From: Fulvimarina uroteuthidis
Lineage (GTDB): Bacteria > Pseudomonadota > Alphaproteobacteria > Rhizobiales > Rhizobiaceae
DNA length: 64,000 nucleotides
NCBI RefSeq assembly: GCF_034321785.1
Contig: NZ_JAXLPB010000005.1
Span: 326,811-390,810 of the forward strand
Direction: 5' to 3'
This document shows, piece after piece, positions 9,259-18,629 of the stretch; the first letter of the stretch is position 1; every line of letters begins with the position of its first letter. Both the position numbers and the translations under genes were made by a program. The notes beneath the pieces are model-generated. The model did no database searches. It worked only from the letters and a program-made list of their open reading frames with translations, and had not been told where the DNA came from.

Positions 9259-10433
9259 TCGCGCTTCGTCCCCGGCTTCGATATCCGTCCGCCGCTCACC
9301 GGCTCCCGGCACCCCGTGGTCGTCGGGAAGGTGAGTGGCAGGCCCCTGATCGAGCGAACGGCGAGATAGGCCCAGGCCTCCGCCTCCATCGCATCGCCAT
9401 CGAAGCCGCAATCCTCGGCAAGCACCACGTCGGCCTCGTCGCCCAGCGCATCGGCAAGGTCGGAGAGGATCGTGGGATGGCGCCGTCCGCCGCCGGCGAC
9501 GATCCACAGTTCCGGGCGTTCGGGCAGGTGCTCGCGCGCCTGCGCAATCCCGCGCGCCGTGACGTAACACAGCGTGCGGGCGACGTCCGAAAGCTCGCCG
9601 TCGTCTGGGTCGGGGACCGGAAAATCGAACCGGTCCAGCGATTTGGGTGTCTTTTTCGCAAAGAAGTCCGCGTTCAGATAGCGATCGGCGAGCGTCTCGA
9701 TGATCGTGCCCTCGCTTGCGATCCGGCCGTTCTGGTCGAACGGAATGCCGGCCTCGCGCTGAAGCCACTGATCGATGAGCGCATTGCCGGGTCCGCAATC
9801 GAAGGCGATCGGGTCCTCGTCGCCGTCGATATAGGTGATGTTCGAGATCCCGCCGATATTGACGAAGGCGACCGGACGAATGGCGAACTCCGGTGGCAGG
9901 TTCGCCGCGAGCGCACGGTGATAGGCCGGCACGAGCGGCGCGCCCTGCCCCGCACTCTCCATGTCGCGTGCACGCAGGTCCCAGGCGACCGGAACGCCGA
10001 GCGCGCTCGCCAGACGATCGCCGTCCCCCAGCTGCACCGTCAGAGCCTCGTTCGGCTTGTGCAGCACGGTCTGTCCGTGAAAACCGACAATGTCGACATC
10101 GCACAGCGCAAGGCCGATCTCGGATGCGAAATGCCGCGCGATCTCGGCGTGACGATCGGTCAGCTTCGCCTCGATCGCGCGCAGATCGCCCGGGCGCTCG
10201 GTTCTTGCCGCAAGCCCCTTGCCCATCTCCAGCGCCTCTTCGAGCTGGCCGCGCAATTCGGTCGAAAAGCCGTAGGTCCGCGATGGCCCACGCGTCACAT
10301 CGAGGACGCCATCGGTTTCGATCAACGCGATATCGATCCCGTCGAGCGAAGTGCCGCTCATCAGTCCGATCGCGCGATAGGTCGCGCGATCGCCATAGTC
10401 CGTCGCCGTCAATTTCCTCTCCGCCTCTGGCAT
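9255..10433 (-). CDS. anmK: Anhydro-N-acetylmuramic acid kinase
   Basis: A 392-residue sugar kinase that hydrolyses the 1,6-anhydro ring and phosphorylates anhydro-MurNAc, giving MurNAc-6-phosphate in cell-wall recycling. The family N-terminal signature AIGLMSGTSLDGIDIALIETDG is present, as are GFHGQTVLHKP and the metal/sugar-binding block NIGGISNITYID...FDCGPGNALID. It is divergent from tyrS, with 83 bp between the starts. Confidence 0.96.
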   Translation of the reverse strand: MPEAERKLTATDYGDRATYRAIGLMSGTSLDGIDIALIETDGVLDVTRGPSRTYGFSTELRGQLEEALEMGKGLAARTERPGDLRAIEAKLTDRHAEIARHFASEIGLALCDVDIVGFHGQTVLHKPNEALTVQLGDGDRLASALGVPVAWDLRARDMESAGQGAPLVPAYHRALAANLPPEFAIRPVAFVNIGGISNITYIDGDEDPIAFDCGPGNALIDQWLQREAGIPFDQNGRIASEGTIIETLADRYLNADFFAKKTPKSLDRFDFPVPDPDDGELSDVARTLCYVTARGIAQAREHLPERPELWIVAGGGRRHPTILSDLADALGDEADVVLAEDCGFDGDAMEAEAWAYLAVRSIRGLPLTFPTTTGCREPVSGGRISKPGTKRD

Positions 10434-10516
10434 TCAGCCGACAGGCTGATAAACGAGCCTTCAACAATCGCGGCGCCGATGGCAAGAGCGAATTGGACTT
10501 CAAGGGCACGGACGAC

Positions 10517-11767
10517 ATGAGCAGCTTTCGATCAGACTTTCTCCACGCGCTCGACGAGCGCGGCTTCATTCACCAGACGTCGGACGATACGCGCCTCGAC
10601 GATCTGTTCCGGACCGAGACCGTCACCGGTTATATCGGGTTCGACCCGACGGCGAAAAGCCTGCATGTCGGCTCGCTCATGCAGATCATGATGCTTCACT
10701 GGATGCAGAAGACGGGTCACAAGCCCATCGCGCTGATGGGCGGCGGAACCGGCATGATCGGCGATCCCTCGTTCAAGGACGAGGCGCGCAAGCTGCAGAC
10801 GCCGGAGCTGATCGAGGCAAACCTCGCCGGCATCCGCCGTGGCTTCGAGAACTACATGACGTTCGGCGAGGGCGCGACGGACGCGCTGATGGTCAACAAT
10901 GCCGACTGGCTGCTCGACATCAACTACATCGCGTTCCTGCGCGATGTCGGACGGCATTTCTCGGTCAACCGGATGCTGTCCTTCGATTCGGTGAAGCTGC
11001 GGCTCGACCGCGAGCAGTCGCTCTCCTTCCTCGAATTCAACTACATGATTCTTCAGGCCTACGATTACGTCGAGCTGTCCAAGCGGTACGGCTGCCGGCT
11101 GCAGATGGGCGGATCGGACCAGTGGGGCAACATCGTCAACGGCATCGACCTTGGCCGCCGCATGGAAGGGGCGGATCTCTTCGCCTTGACCTCGCCACTC
11201 CTGACGACGGCCTCGGGAGTGAAGATGGGCAAGACGGCGGACGGCGCCGTCTGGCTGAATCCGGACATGAAGAGCCCGTACGATTTCTGGCAGTTCTGGC
11301 GCAACACCGAGGACGCCGACGTCGAGCGGTTCCTGAAGCTCTACACCGTCCTGCCCATGGACGAGATCGCGCGCCTCGCCAGCCTCGGCGGTTCGGAGGT
11401 GAACGACGCCAAGAAAGTGCTCGCGACGGAAGTCACCGCCTTGCTGCACGGGCGGCAGGCCGCGGACGAAGCGGCGGAGACGGCGCGTCAGACCTTCGAG
11501 GAAGGGCTTGCGGCCGACAGCCTGCCGACCGTCGGCGTGCCGCGCGCCGAGCTCGATGCGGGCACCGGGCTTCTCGGCGTGCTCGTCGCGGCGAACCTTG
11601 CCGGTTCGAACGGCGAAGCCCGGCGGCACGTCAAGGGCGGGGCGGTGAAAGTCAACGACGAGACGGTCGCGGACGAGCGCCTGTCTCTCGACGCGCGCGA
11701 TCTGCGCGATGGCGCGATCAAGCTTTCGGTCGGGCGCAAGAAGCACGTTCTCGTCAAGCCGATCTGA
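10517..11767 (+). CDS. tyrS: Tyrosyl-tRNA synthetase
   Basis: A 416-residue class I aminoacyl-tRNA synthetase. The HIGH-equivalent appears as HVGS near residue 47, and the KMSKS-equivalent is KMGKTADGAVWL near residue 237. The QMGGSDQWGNI block lines the tyrosine pocket. The C-terminal part is an S4-like RNA-binding domain (HVKGGAVKVNDETV). The start MSSFRSDF gives the family length; the much longer upstream reading frame is antisense to anmK. AnmK and TyrRS are often neighbours in alphaproteobacteria. Confidence 0.97.
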   Translation: MSSFRSDFLHALDERGFIHQTSDDTRLDDLFRTETVTGYIGFDPTAKSLHVGSLMQIMMLHWMQKTGHKPIALMGGGTGMIGDPSFKDEARKLQTPELIEANLAGIRRGFENYMTFGEGATDALMVNNADWLLDINYIAFLRDVGRHFSVNRMLSFDSVKLRLDREQSLSFLEFNYMILQAYDYVELSKRYGCRLQMGGSDQWGNIVNGIDLGRRMEGADLFALTSPLLTTASGVKMGKTADGAVWLNPDMKSPYDFWQFWRNTEDADVERFLKLYTVLPMDEIARLASLGGSEVNDAKKVLATEVTALLHGRQAADEAAETARQTFEEGLAADSLPTVGVPRAELDAGTGLLGVLVAANLAGSNGEARRHVKGGAVKVNDETVADERLSLDARDLRDGAIKLSVGRKKHVLVKPI

Positions 11768-11805
11768 TCGGCTCACCCGTCGGCACCACAAGCACAAGGA
11801 TCGAC

Positions 11806-12282
11806 ATGATGGCCCTCGAAGAAGGCAAAGCCCTCCCCGACTTCTCGCTTCCCGACGAGACCGGACGCACCGTCGCGCTCGCCGACCTGAAGGGCGCCCC
11901 CTTCGTCCTCTATTTCTATCCCAAGGACGACACGTCGGGCTGCACCAGCGAGGCGGTGGCGTTCTCGGGGCTCAAGGCCGAATTCGACGCGCTCGGAATG
12001 TCGGTGATCGGCATCTCGCCCGATCCGGTGAAGAAGCATGTGAAGTTCCGCGACAAGCACGACCTGTCGGTTCGCCTCTTGTCGGACGAGGAGAAGGTTT
12101 TCCTCGAGGCCTGCGGCGTGTGGGTCGAGAAGTCGATGTATGGCAAGACCTATATGGGCGTCGAGCGCACGACCGCCCTCGTCGGTGCGGACGGCACGGT
12201 GGTGACGCTGTGGCGCAAGGTGAAGGTGCCGGGTCATGCCGAAGCGGTTCTGGAGGCCGCCAGAGCCCACGCGTCCGCCTGA
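11806..12282 (+). CDS. bcp: Thioredoxin-dependent peroxiredoxin, Bcp/PrxQ type
   Basis: A 158-residue peroxiredoxin that reduces hydroperoxides. The peroxidatic cysteine is C46 in YPKDDTSGCTSEA, with Ser where many homologues have Pro. The next cysteine, in LEACGVW, is distant. There is no cysteine five residues after C46, so the intramolecular PrxQ disulfide pair is absent; this is a one-Cys-like variant. AAGGA precedes the start, with a second ATG immediately after. The stop overlaps the next start as TGATG. Confidence 0.94.
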   Translation: MMALEEGKALPDFSLPDETGRTVALADLKGAPFVLYFYPKDDTSGCTSEAVAFSGLKAEFDALGMSVIGISPDPVKKHVKFRDKHDLSVRLLSDEEKVFLEACGVWVEKSMYGKTYMGVERTTALVGADGTVVTLWRKVKVPGHAEAVLEAARAHASA

Positions 12283-13115
12283 TGGCCGGCGATCCGTCCG
12301 ACCGCTCGCCGTCAACGCTACGCCAGGCGGCAATCCTGGCGCTGCGCGCCTGCGATGTCGAAGAGAAGCGCCGCGCGACCAATCTGGCGGGCCGCCTGTG
12401 GTTCGCCCGCACGCTGGGGCTCCACGCGCCGGACGACGATCCCCTGCCCGACCGCCCCGGCCGACCGGCCAGACCCGAACTCGTCCATCCGCGGACGGTG
12501 AAACGCCGCTCGGTCCATTCCGAGGCCGGGCGGGTCTCGCTTATCCACGCGATCGCCCATATCGAGCTCAACGCCATCGATCTCGCGCTCGATATCGTCG
12601 CCCGGTTCGCCGATCAGCCGATCCCGCGCTCGTTCTTCGATGGCTGGATGACGGTCGCGCTCGAAGAGGCGAAGCATTTCGGCCTGCTGTCCCGTCGCCT
12701 CGAGGAGCTGCACTCCTTCTACGGCGCGCTGCCGGCCCATGACGGGCTCTGGCAGGCGGTCGAGGAAACCGCGCACGATCTCGCCGCCCGCCTTGCCGTC
12801 GTGCCGCTGATCCTCGAGGCGCGCGGCCTCGACGTCACGCCGTCGATGATCGACCGACTGACCGATGCGGGCGACCCGGAGACGGCCGCGATCCTGAAGA
12901 TCATCTACCATGACGAGAAGAAGCACGTGGCGATCGGCGCCAAATGGTTCCGGTTCCTGTGCGCGCGCCAACGGGTCGATCCCGCCAAGCGCTTTCACGA
13001 TCTGGTGCGGGAATGCTTCCGGGGCGAGGTCAAACCGCCTTTCAACGACCGCGCGCGTGCCGAAGCGGGTCTCACGCCCACGTTCTACCGGTCCCTCTCG
13101 CCCCTGTCGCGCTGA
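12282..13115 (+). CDS. DUF455 family ferritin-like protein
   Basis: A 277-residue all-helical protein of the DUF455 family. Metal-ligand-type motifs typical of ferritin-like carboxylate di-iron proteins are visible: HIELNAID, ALEEAKHF, LEARGLD and HDEKKHVAIG. The biochemical role of the family is not established. Its start codon overlaps the bcp stop (TGATG), so the two are translationally coupled. That pairing suggests a link to peroxide or metal handling, which is inference. Confidence 0.9.
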   Translation: MAGDPSDRSPSTLRQAAILALRACDVEEKRRATNLAGRLWFARTLGLHAPDDDPLPDRPGRPARPELVHPRTVKRRSVHSEAGRVSLIHAIAHIELNAIDLALDIVARFADQPIPRSFFDGWMTVALEEAKHFGLLSRRLEELHSFYGALPAHDGLWQAVEETAHDLAARLAVVPLILEARGLDVTPSMIDRLTDAGDPETAAILKIIYHDEKKHVAIGAKWFRFLCARQRVDPAKRFHDLVRECFRGEVKPPFNDRARAEAGLTPTFYRSLSPLSR

Positions 13116-13256
13116 TCGGAACGGCCGGTCGACCGTTCCGCACGCCAGTGCGAAAGGCTTTGTTAAGGTTAAGCGCTTCTAATCGGGCCGCGTGGAGCGT
13201 CGTTTAGACGGTCGCTTCGCACGGTTTTCGAACGAGCCCTGGAGTGCCTGACCGCC

Positions 13257-14597
13257 ATGACCGCGACCGTTGGACAAAGGCAGAGTTTCGGGCGCAGACG
13301 GCTACCGATCACCTTCGTCGTGGCCCGCGGCGAAAGCGTCCGGCACGTGACGGTCGATCCGCGCCGGATCATGCGCGGTGCGGTTCTGCCGGTGCTCGGC
13401 TGCATCCTCCTGTCGGGCTTCGCCTACTTTGCCCTTCCCGGGTCGACGCACGAGACGGTGCCGACCGAGACGGCCCTGCGGCAGACCTACGAAATGCGTC
13501 TTGCGAACCTGCGCACCCAGCTGGACGAGGCGACGAGCCGTCAGTTCGTGGCCCAGAAGATGGTCGAATCGAAAGTCGACGTTCTCCTCACCCAGCAGGA
13601 ATTGATCGCCGAGCGCTACGAGCGACTCGAGCCGATCTTCGAGCGCGCGCGCGAAAACGGCATTCTTCCCGCGTTCACTTCGCTGGGCACCCCGGTGCCG
13701 ACGCCGCGCCCCGACCTTGCCGGACTGCCGCTCGACGGGGAGTCGTTCGGCGCGGCGCCGGCCGCCGCGGGCGCGACGTCGAACGATCGACCGGAATTGG
13801 CCGACACGGCCGTGGGACCCGCCGATCCGGCGCGCGACGCCGCTGCGGTGCCCGATCTCCTGGACCCGATCGAGACCGCATCCCTGCGCCAATCGACGAT
13901 CGATATCTCGCAGGATGATCTGTCCGGTTTCGGCCGGGCGATCGATTATGCCGAACTGCAGCAGATCGCCAACCTGAAGGCGTTGACCAGCGAAGCCGTC
14001 GAACGCTCGATCGAGATCGCATCCGTCCTGTCCTCGGTCGGCATCCGGCACGAAGCAAGCATCGAGAGCGGCATCGGCGGGCCTTACGAGCCGGTTCCCG
14101 AGGATGCCGGCTTCGAAACCTATTATGCCGAACTCGACAGCGCGCTCGACCATCTGGAAGGGTTGCGCGGACTTTCGGAGGGATTGCCGTTCGAGGAGCC
14201 AATGAGCGGCAAGCTGATGTCGTCCCGTTTCGGCATCCGATCGGACCCGTTCCTCGGGCGTCGCGCCCTGCACGCGGGGATCGATTATGCGGTTCGCACC
14301 GGAACGCCGATCCGCTCGACCGCGTCCGGAACGGTTCTTCGCGCCGGATCTGCCGGTGGCTACGGCAATCTGGTGGAGATCGATCACGGAAACGGGCTGA
14401 CGACGCGTTTCGGCCATATGTCGCGCATCGATGTGAGCATCGGCGAAACAGTCGAGCGCGGCGCGACGATCGGGGCGGTGGGCTCGACGGGGCGCAGCAC
14501 GGGCCCGCACCTGCATTACGAGATCCGCCGGAACGGCCAGGCGATCGACCCGATGCGCTTCATTCAGGCGGGACGCGCGATCGACCGGATCGGCTGA
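13257..14597 (+). CDS. M23 family metallopeptidase with N-terminal membrane anchor
   Basis: A 446-residue protein with a short cytoplasmic N-terminus and one transmembrane helix at about residues 38-58. A helical, coiled-coil-prone stretch at about 70-130 and a low-complexity Ala/Pro/Asp linker follow. The C-terminal LytM/peptidase_M23 domain has HAGIDYA near residue 339, the zinc HxxxD, and HLHYE near 418, so zinc ligands appear complete and it is probably an active endopeptidase. The periplasmic orientation suggests peptidoglycan cleavage during growth or division. It converges on prfB. Confidence 0.92.
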   Translation: MTATVGQRQSFGRRRLPITFVVARGESVRHVTVDPRRIMRGAVLPVLGCILLSGFAYFALPGSTHETVPTETALRQTYEMRLANLRTQLDEATSRQFVAQKMVESKVDVLLTQQELIAERYERLEPIFERARENGILPAFTSLGTPVPTPRPDLAGLPLDGESFGAAPAAAGATSNDRPELADTAVGPADPARDAAAVPDLLDPIETASLRQSTIDISQDDLSGFGRAIDYAELQQIANLKALTSEAVERSIEIASVLSSVGIRHEASIESGIGGPYEPVPEDAGFETYYAELDSALDHLEGLRGLSEGLPFEEPMSGKLMSSRFGIRSDPFLGRRALHAGIDYAVRTGTPIRSTASGTVLRAGSAGGYGNLVEIDHGNGLTTRFGHMSRIDVSIGETVERGATIGAVGSTGRSTGPHLHYEIRRNGQAIDPMRFIQAGRAIDRIG

Positions 14598-14662
14598 TCG
14601 CCGTCATTCAGGAAGGGGCCGGCACGCGTTCCGCGCCGCCCCCATCCGATGTCCGTCAGGTC

Positions 14663-15803
14663 TCAGTCCGCCTTGTCGGCGTTCTGCCGCGCTTCGACGC
14701 GTTGCGCGAGGGCCGCTTCCATGAACTCGTCGATCTTGCCGTCGAGCACATCCTGCGGCGAGGTGCTCTCGACGTTCGTCCGCAGGTCCTTGACCAGCTG
14801 ATAGGGCTGGAGAACGTAGGAGCGGATCTGGTGACCCCACCCGATGTCGGTCTTCGATGCCGCTTCCGCATTCGCCTCCGCCTCGCGCTTTTCGAGCTCG
14901 GCCTCGTAGAGCCGGGCGCGCAGCATGTTCCAAGCCGTGGCGCGGTTCTTATGCTGCGAGCGCTCCTGCTGACAGGCGACCACGATGCCCGATTCGATGT
15001 GCGTGATGCGCACGGCCGAATCGGTGGTGTTCACGTGCTGGCCGCCGGCACCCGACGCACGATAGGTGTCGATGCGCACGTCCGATTCGCTCACATCGAT
15101 ATTGATCGTGTCGTCCACCACCGGATAGACCCAGACCGATGCGAAGGAGGTGTGGCGCCGCGCCTGGCTGTCATAGGGCGAAATCCGCACGAGGCGGTGA
15201 ACGCCCGATTCGGTCTTGGCCCAGCCATAGGCGTTGTGCCCCTTGATCAGAAGCGTCGTGCTCTTGATCCCGGCCTCTTCGCCGCCCTGCTCTTCCAGCA
15301 CCTCGACCTTGAACTTCGAGCGCTCGCCCCAGCGAATGTACATGCGCTGCAGCATCGCGGCCCAGTCCTGGCTCTCCGTTCCGCCGGCACCGGAATGGAC
15401 TTCCATATAGGTGTCGTTCGCATCGGCTTCGCCGGACAGCAGGGTTTCGATCTGGCGTTTGGCGGCGTCCGCCTGAAGCGCGCGAAGCGCGGTTTCCGCT
15501 TCCGTCACGATCTCCTGGTCGCCCTCGTCCTCGCCCATCGCGATGAGTTCGACATTTTCCTCGATCGAGCGTTCGAGATGGCGGATCGCGGCGATGCTGG
15601 AATCGAGATTCTGACGCTCGCGCATCATGGCCTGGGCTTCGGCCGGATTGTCCCAGATGGTCGGATCCTCGGCCTTGTTGTTCAGATGGTCGAGACGCCG
15701 GAGTGCCTGATCCCAGTCAAAGATGCCTCCTCAGCAGCCCGATGGTCTGCTTGGTCTCGTCGACGATATGTTCGATTTCGGCGCGCACGGCGCTGTCCTC
15801 CAT
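14663..15803 (-). CDS. prfB: Peptide chain release factor 2, expressed by +1 programmed frameshift
   Basis: RF2 releases peptides at UGA and UAA. The zero frame encodes 28 residues (MEDSAVRAEIEHIVDETKQT...) ending at an in-frame TGA. The +1 frame continues as DWDQALRRLDHLNNKAEDPT and runs to the normal C-terminus, about 379 residues in all. The SPY tripeptide (RISPYDSQARRHTSF) in place of SPF, and the catalytic GGQ in GAGGQHVNTTDSAVR, are both visible. A GTG six codons in is an alternative start. It lies downstream of mrcA on the same strand. Confidence 0.96.
15716..15731 (-). promoter_or_regulatory. prfB +1 frameshift site (internal Shine-Dalgarno plus CTT TGA C slip)
   Basis: Read on the minus strand, the sequence is AGG AGG CAT CTT TGA C. 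An SD-like AGGAGG sits 3 nt before the CTT slip codon, the same spacing as in the Escherichia coli site (AGGGGG TAT CTT TGA C), and the SD is closer to consensus here. RF2 shortage lets the ribosome slip on CTT, giving autoregulation. Confidence 0.95.
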
Positions 15804-15911
15804 GAATGTTCATTCAACGAAAAGGGACGGTCGCAAGCGCCGCCCCTCGTCTTGTCGCGGAATATAGCGGTGCGGGTCCGCCTTGGCTAGTTGGGCCGCG
15901 GCGAAGTCGGC

Positions 15912-18362
15912 CTAGAACAAGCCGCCCGCGCCCTGCGAGATCGCCTGGCGCGTCTGGTCGGAAACCACTCCGCGCTGAACGTCGGAGGCGATCGCGTCCA
16001 TTCCGATGACGCTGTAGCTGTCGGCGGGACCCGTGCCAGGCTTGAAGGCTTCCATGATGACCCCTTCGCCCGTGCCCGAGGCACGCATGCCGTTGGAGCG
16101 GTTGACGGCGATGACCTCCATGCCCTCCGGCACGGTGAACTCGACCGCAGGCTTGCCCTCCATCGCCTTGCTCATGAAGTCGACGAAGACGGGCGCGGCC
16201 AGACCGCCCCCCGTCGCGCCCTTGCCCATGGGGCGCGGCTGGTCGTAGCCCAGATAGACGCCGACGACGAGATCGGGCGTGAAGCCGACGAACCAGACGT
16301 CCTTTTCCTCGTTGGTGGTGCCGGTCTTGCCGGCGACCGGGAAGCCCAGGGCCTTGACCGAGGTGGCGGTTCCGCGCTGGACCACGCCTTCCATCATGGA
16401 GGTGATCTGGTAGGCGGTCATGGGGTCGAGAACCTGGTCGCGCTCGTCGACGAGCGTGGGCTCGGCCTGGCCGCTGTAGCCGCTGACATTGCACTCGGCG
16501 CAGAAGCGCTGGTCGTGCTTGTAGATGGTGCGACCGTACCGGTCCTGGACGCGGTCGATGAGGGTCGGCTCGATCGCGCGCCCGCCATTGGCGAGCACGG
16601 AATAGGCGCCGACCATGCGCAGCACCGTCGTCTCGCCCGCTCCCAGCGACATCGGGAGGAAAGGCGCGAGCTTGTCGTAGATACCGAACCGCTCGGCATA
16701 TTCCGCGACGAGCTTCATGCCCATGTCGCGGGCGAGCCGCACCGTCATCAGATTGCGGCTCTTCTCGATGCCGAGCCGCAGCGTGGACGGGCCGGCAGCG
16801 CCGCCGCCGTAATTGGACGGGGTCCAGTAGCCGCCATTGCCGTCGGGCATGGAAATCGCCGCATCGAGGATGACCGATGCAGGCGTGTAGCCGTTGTCGA
16901 GCGCCGTCGCGTAGACGAACGGCTTGAAGGACGAGCCGGGCTGGCGATAGGCCTGACTTGCGCGGTTGAATTCGGATTCGGCGTAGGAAAACCCGCCGAC
17001 CATGGCCCGCACGCGGCCGGTCTCGGGCTCCATGGCGACGAGACCGCCCTGGATCTCCGGTGGCTGGCGCAGGCGCCAGGCATCGCCGTCGCCGTCCTCG
17101 ACCTTCTCGACATAGACGATGTCGCCGCGATCGAGGACTTCGGACACGGATCCGACGGTCCCCTGCTTTTCTTCCGTGTTGAGGCGCATGGCCCAGGCCA
17201 TGTCCGATTTGGCGATCGTTCCGATCTCGCGCTCGGAGCCCAGCTTGTCGCCGGCGTCGCGTCTCGGCTGGAGGCCGATGCTGGCGGATTCGCCGTCGAC
17301 CGACAGGACGATGGCGAGCCGCCACTGCGGAACGTCGTCGAAGGCTTCGATCGCGCCGACCGCTTCGCCCCAGTCACCGCCGATCTCGACATTCTTCACG
17401 GGCCCGCGAAAACCGCGCGCCGTGTCGAATTCGACCAGCGCAGACTGCAGCGCGGTGCGGGCGAGTTTCTGCATTTGGGGGTCGAGCGTCGTGCGCACCG
17501 ACAGTCCACCCTCGTACAGCGCGTCAATGCCGTAGCGATCGACGATCTCGCGGCGCACGTCCTCGGTGAAATATTCGGCTGTCGCAAGATAGGTGCCCGT
17601 CGGACGCGGATTGATGCCGAGCGGCTTGCTCTTGGCGAGATCGGCCTCCTGCTCGGTGATGAAACCGTTGCTGGCCATCTGGGCGATGACCCAGTTGCGG
17701 CGCGCGATCGCGCGCTCCGGATTGCGATAGGGATTGTAGTTTTCCGGCGCCTTCGGAAGCGCACCGAGATAGGCCGCCTCCTCGATCGTCAACTCGTTGA
17801 CCGATTTGTCGAAATAGCTCAGCGACGCCGCCGCCACGCCGTAGGCGCCCATGCCGAGATAGATCTCGTTGAGATAGAGTTCGAGGATCTTGTCCTTCGA
17901 ATAGGCCTGCTCGATGCGCATCGAGAGGATCGCCTCCTTGACCTTGCGGTCGAAGGTGCGCTCGTTCGACAAGAGAAAATTCTTCGCGACCTGCTGGGTG
18001 ATGGTCGAGGCGCCCTGCATGCGGCCACCCTGCGCCAACACCACGATGGCGCGGCCGATACCCTCGATGTCGACACCGGGGTGGGAATAGAAATTCTTGT
18101 CCTCGGCGGCGAGGAAGGCGTTCTTCACGCGCGAGGGCATCGCCTGGATCGGCAGGAACAAACGGCGCTCGCGGGCATATTCGGCCATCATCGCGCCGTC
18201 GGAGGCGTGAACGCGCGTCGTGACCGGCGGCTTGTAGTCGGCCAGCACCTCGTAATCGGGAAGCGTCTGCCCGATCTTCTCGACATACCAGGCAAGACCG
18301 CCGGCGAAGATGAGAAAGAAAACGGAGCCGATTCCGAAGAAATAGCCGATCAGTCTGATCAT
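15912..18362 (-). CDS. mrcA: Penicillin-binding protein 1A (bifunctional transglycosylase/transpeptidase)
   Basis: An 816-residue class A PBP that polymerises and cross-links peptidoglycan. A single N-terminal TM anchor (about residues 5-27) is followed by a GT51 transglycosylase domain with the catalytic glutamate E87 in AAEDKNFYSHPGVD. An OB/linker region comes next, then a transpeptidase domain with S477 of the SxxK motif (GSSFKPF) and KTGTTNEEKDVWFVG. The start MIRLIGYFF was chosen to place the TM segment at the N-terminus; GTG five codons upstream is possible. It lies downstream of the amidase gene. Confidence 0.96.
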   Translation of the reverse strand: MIRLIGYFFGIGSVFFLIFAGGLAWYVEKIGQTLPDYEVLADYKPPVTTRVHASDGAMMAEYARERRLFLPIQAMPSRVKNAFLAAEDKNFYSHPGVDIEGIGRAIVVLAQGGRMQGASTITQQVAKNFLLSNERTFDRKVKEAILSMRIEQAYSKDKILELYLNEIYLGMGAYGVAAASLSYFDKSVNELTIEEAAYLGALPKAPENYNPYRNPERAIARRNWVIAQMASNGFITEQEADLAKSKPLGINPRPTGTYLATAEYFTEDVRREIVDRYGIDALYEGGLSVRTTLDPQMQKLARTALQSALVEFDTARGFRGPVKNVEIGGDWGEAVGAIEAFDDVPQWRLAIVLSVDGESASIGLQPRRDAGDKLGSEREIGTIAKSDMAWAMRLNTEEKQGTVGSVSEVLDRGDIVYVEKVEDGDGDAWRLRQPPEIQGGLVAMEPETGRVRAMVGGFSYAESEFNRASQAYRQPGSSFKPFVYATALDNGYTPASVILDAAISMPDGNGGYWTPSNYGGGAAGPSTLRLGIEKSRNLMTVRLARDMGMKLVAEYAERFGIYDKLAPFLPMSLGAGETTVLRMVGAYSVLANGGRAIEPTLIDRVQDRYGRTIYKHDQRFCAECNVSGYSGQAEPTLVDERDQVLDPMTAYQITSMMEGVVQRGTATSVKALGFPVAGKTGTTNEEKDVWFVGFTPDLVVGVYLGYDQPRPMGKGATGGGLAAPVFVDFMSKAMEGKPAVEFTVPEGMEVIAVNRSNGMRASGTGEGVIMEAFKPGTGPADSYSVIGMDAIASDVQRGVVSDQTRQAISQGAGGLF

Positions 18363-18629
18363 CGGTGATTTACCCACTTCCCAGCGTGGAACGACCGCCG
18401 GATATCCAAGAATGTTAACCCCTCGAACCAAGCGATCCCCATCGCTTCGCCCGTTCCCGCCCGACGCCTCGAAACGCGCGGCGAGGTGCTGCGCTTCACG
18501 ATCGCGTGCACGTTAACGCTTTGATCGTAAAATGCGGCAGAGCGATGGTCTGTCGCATTTTTCGACGAACTTGCAAAATCATGTTCCGCGCTGAGGGGAC
18601 GACGGAAACGCTTCGGTTTCAACCCGCAT

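Noticed and set aside
9893..10516. Long N-terminal extension of tyrS
   Set aside because: The extension is Arg/Pro/Ser-rich, antisense to anmK, and unlike TyrRS; the start at 10517 gives the family length.
14663..15628. prfB as a truncated 321-residue gene
   Set aside because: The missing N-terminus is present upstream in another frame, joined by a classical +1 frameshift site.
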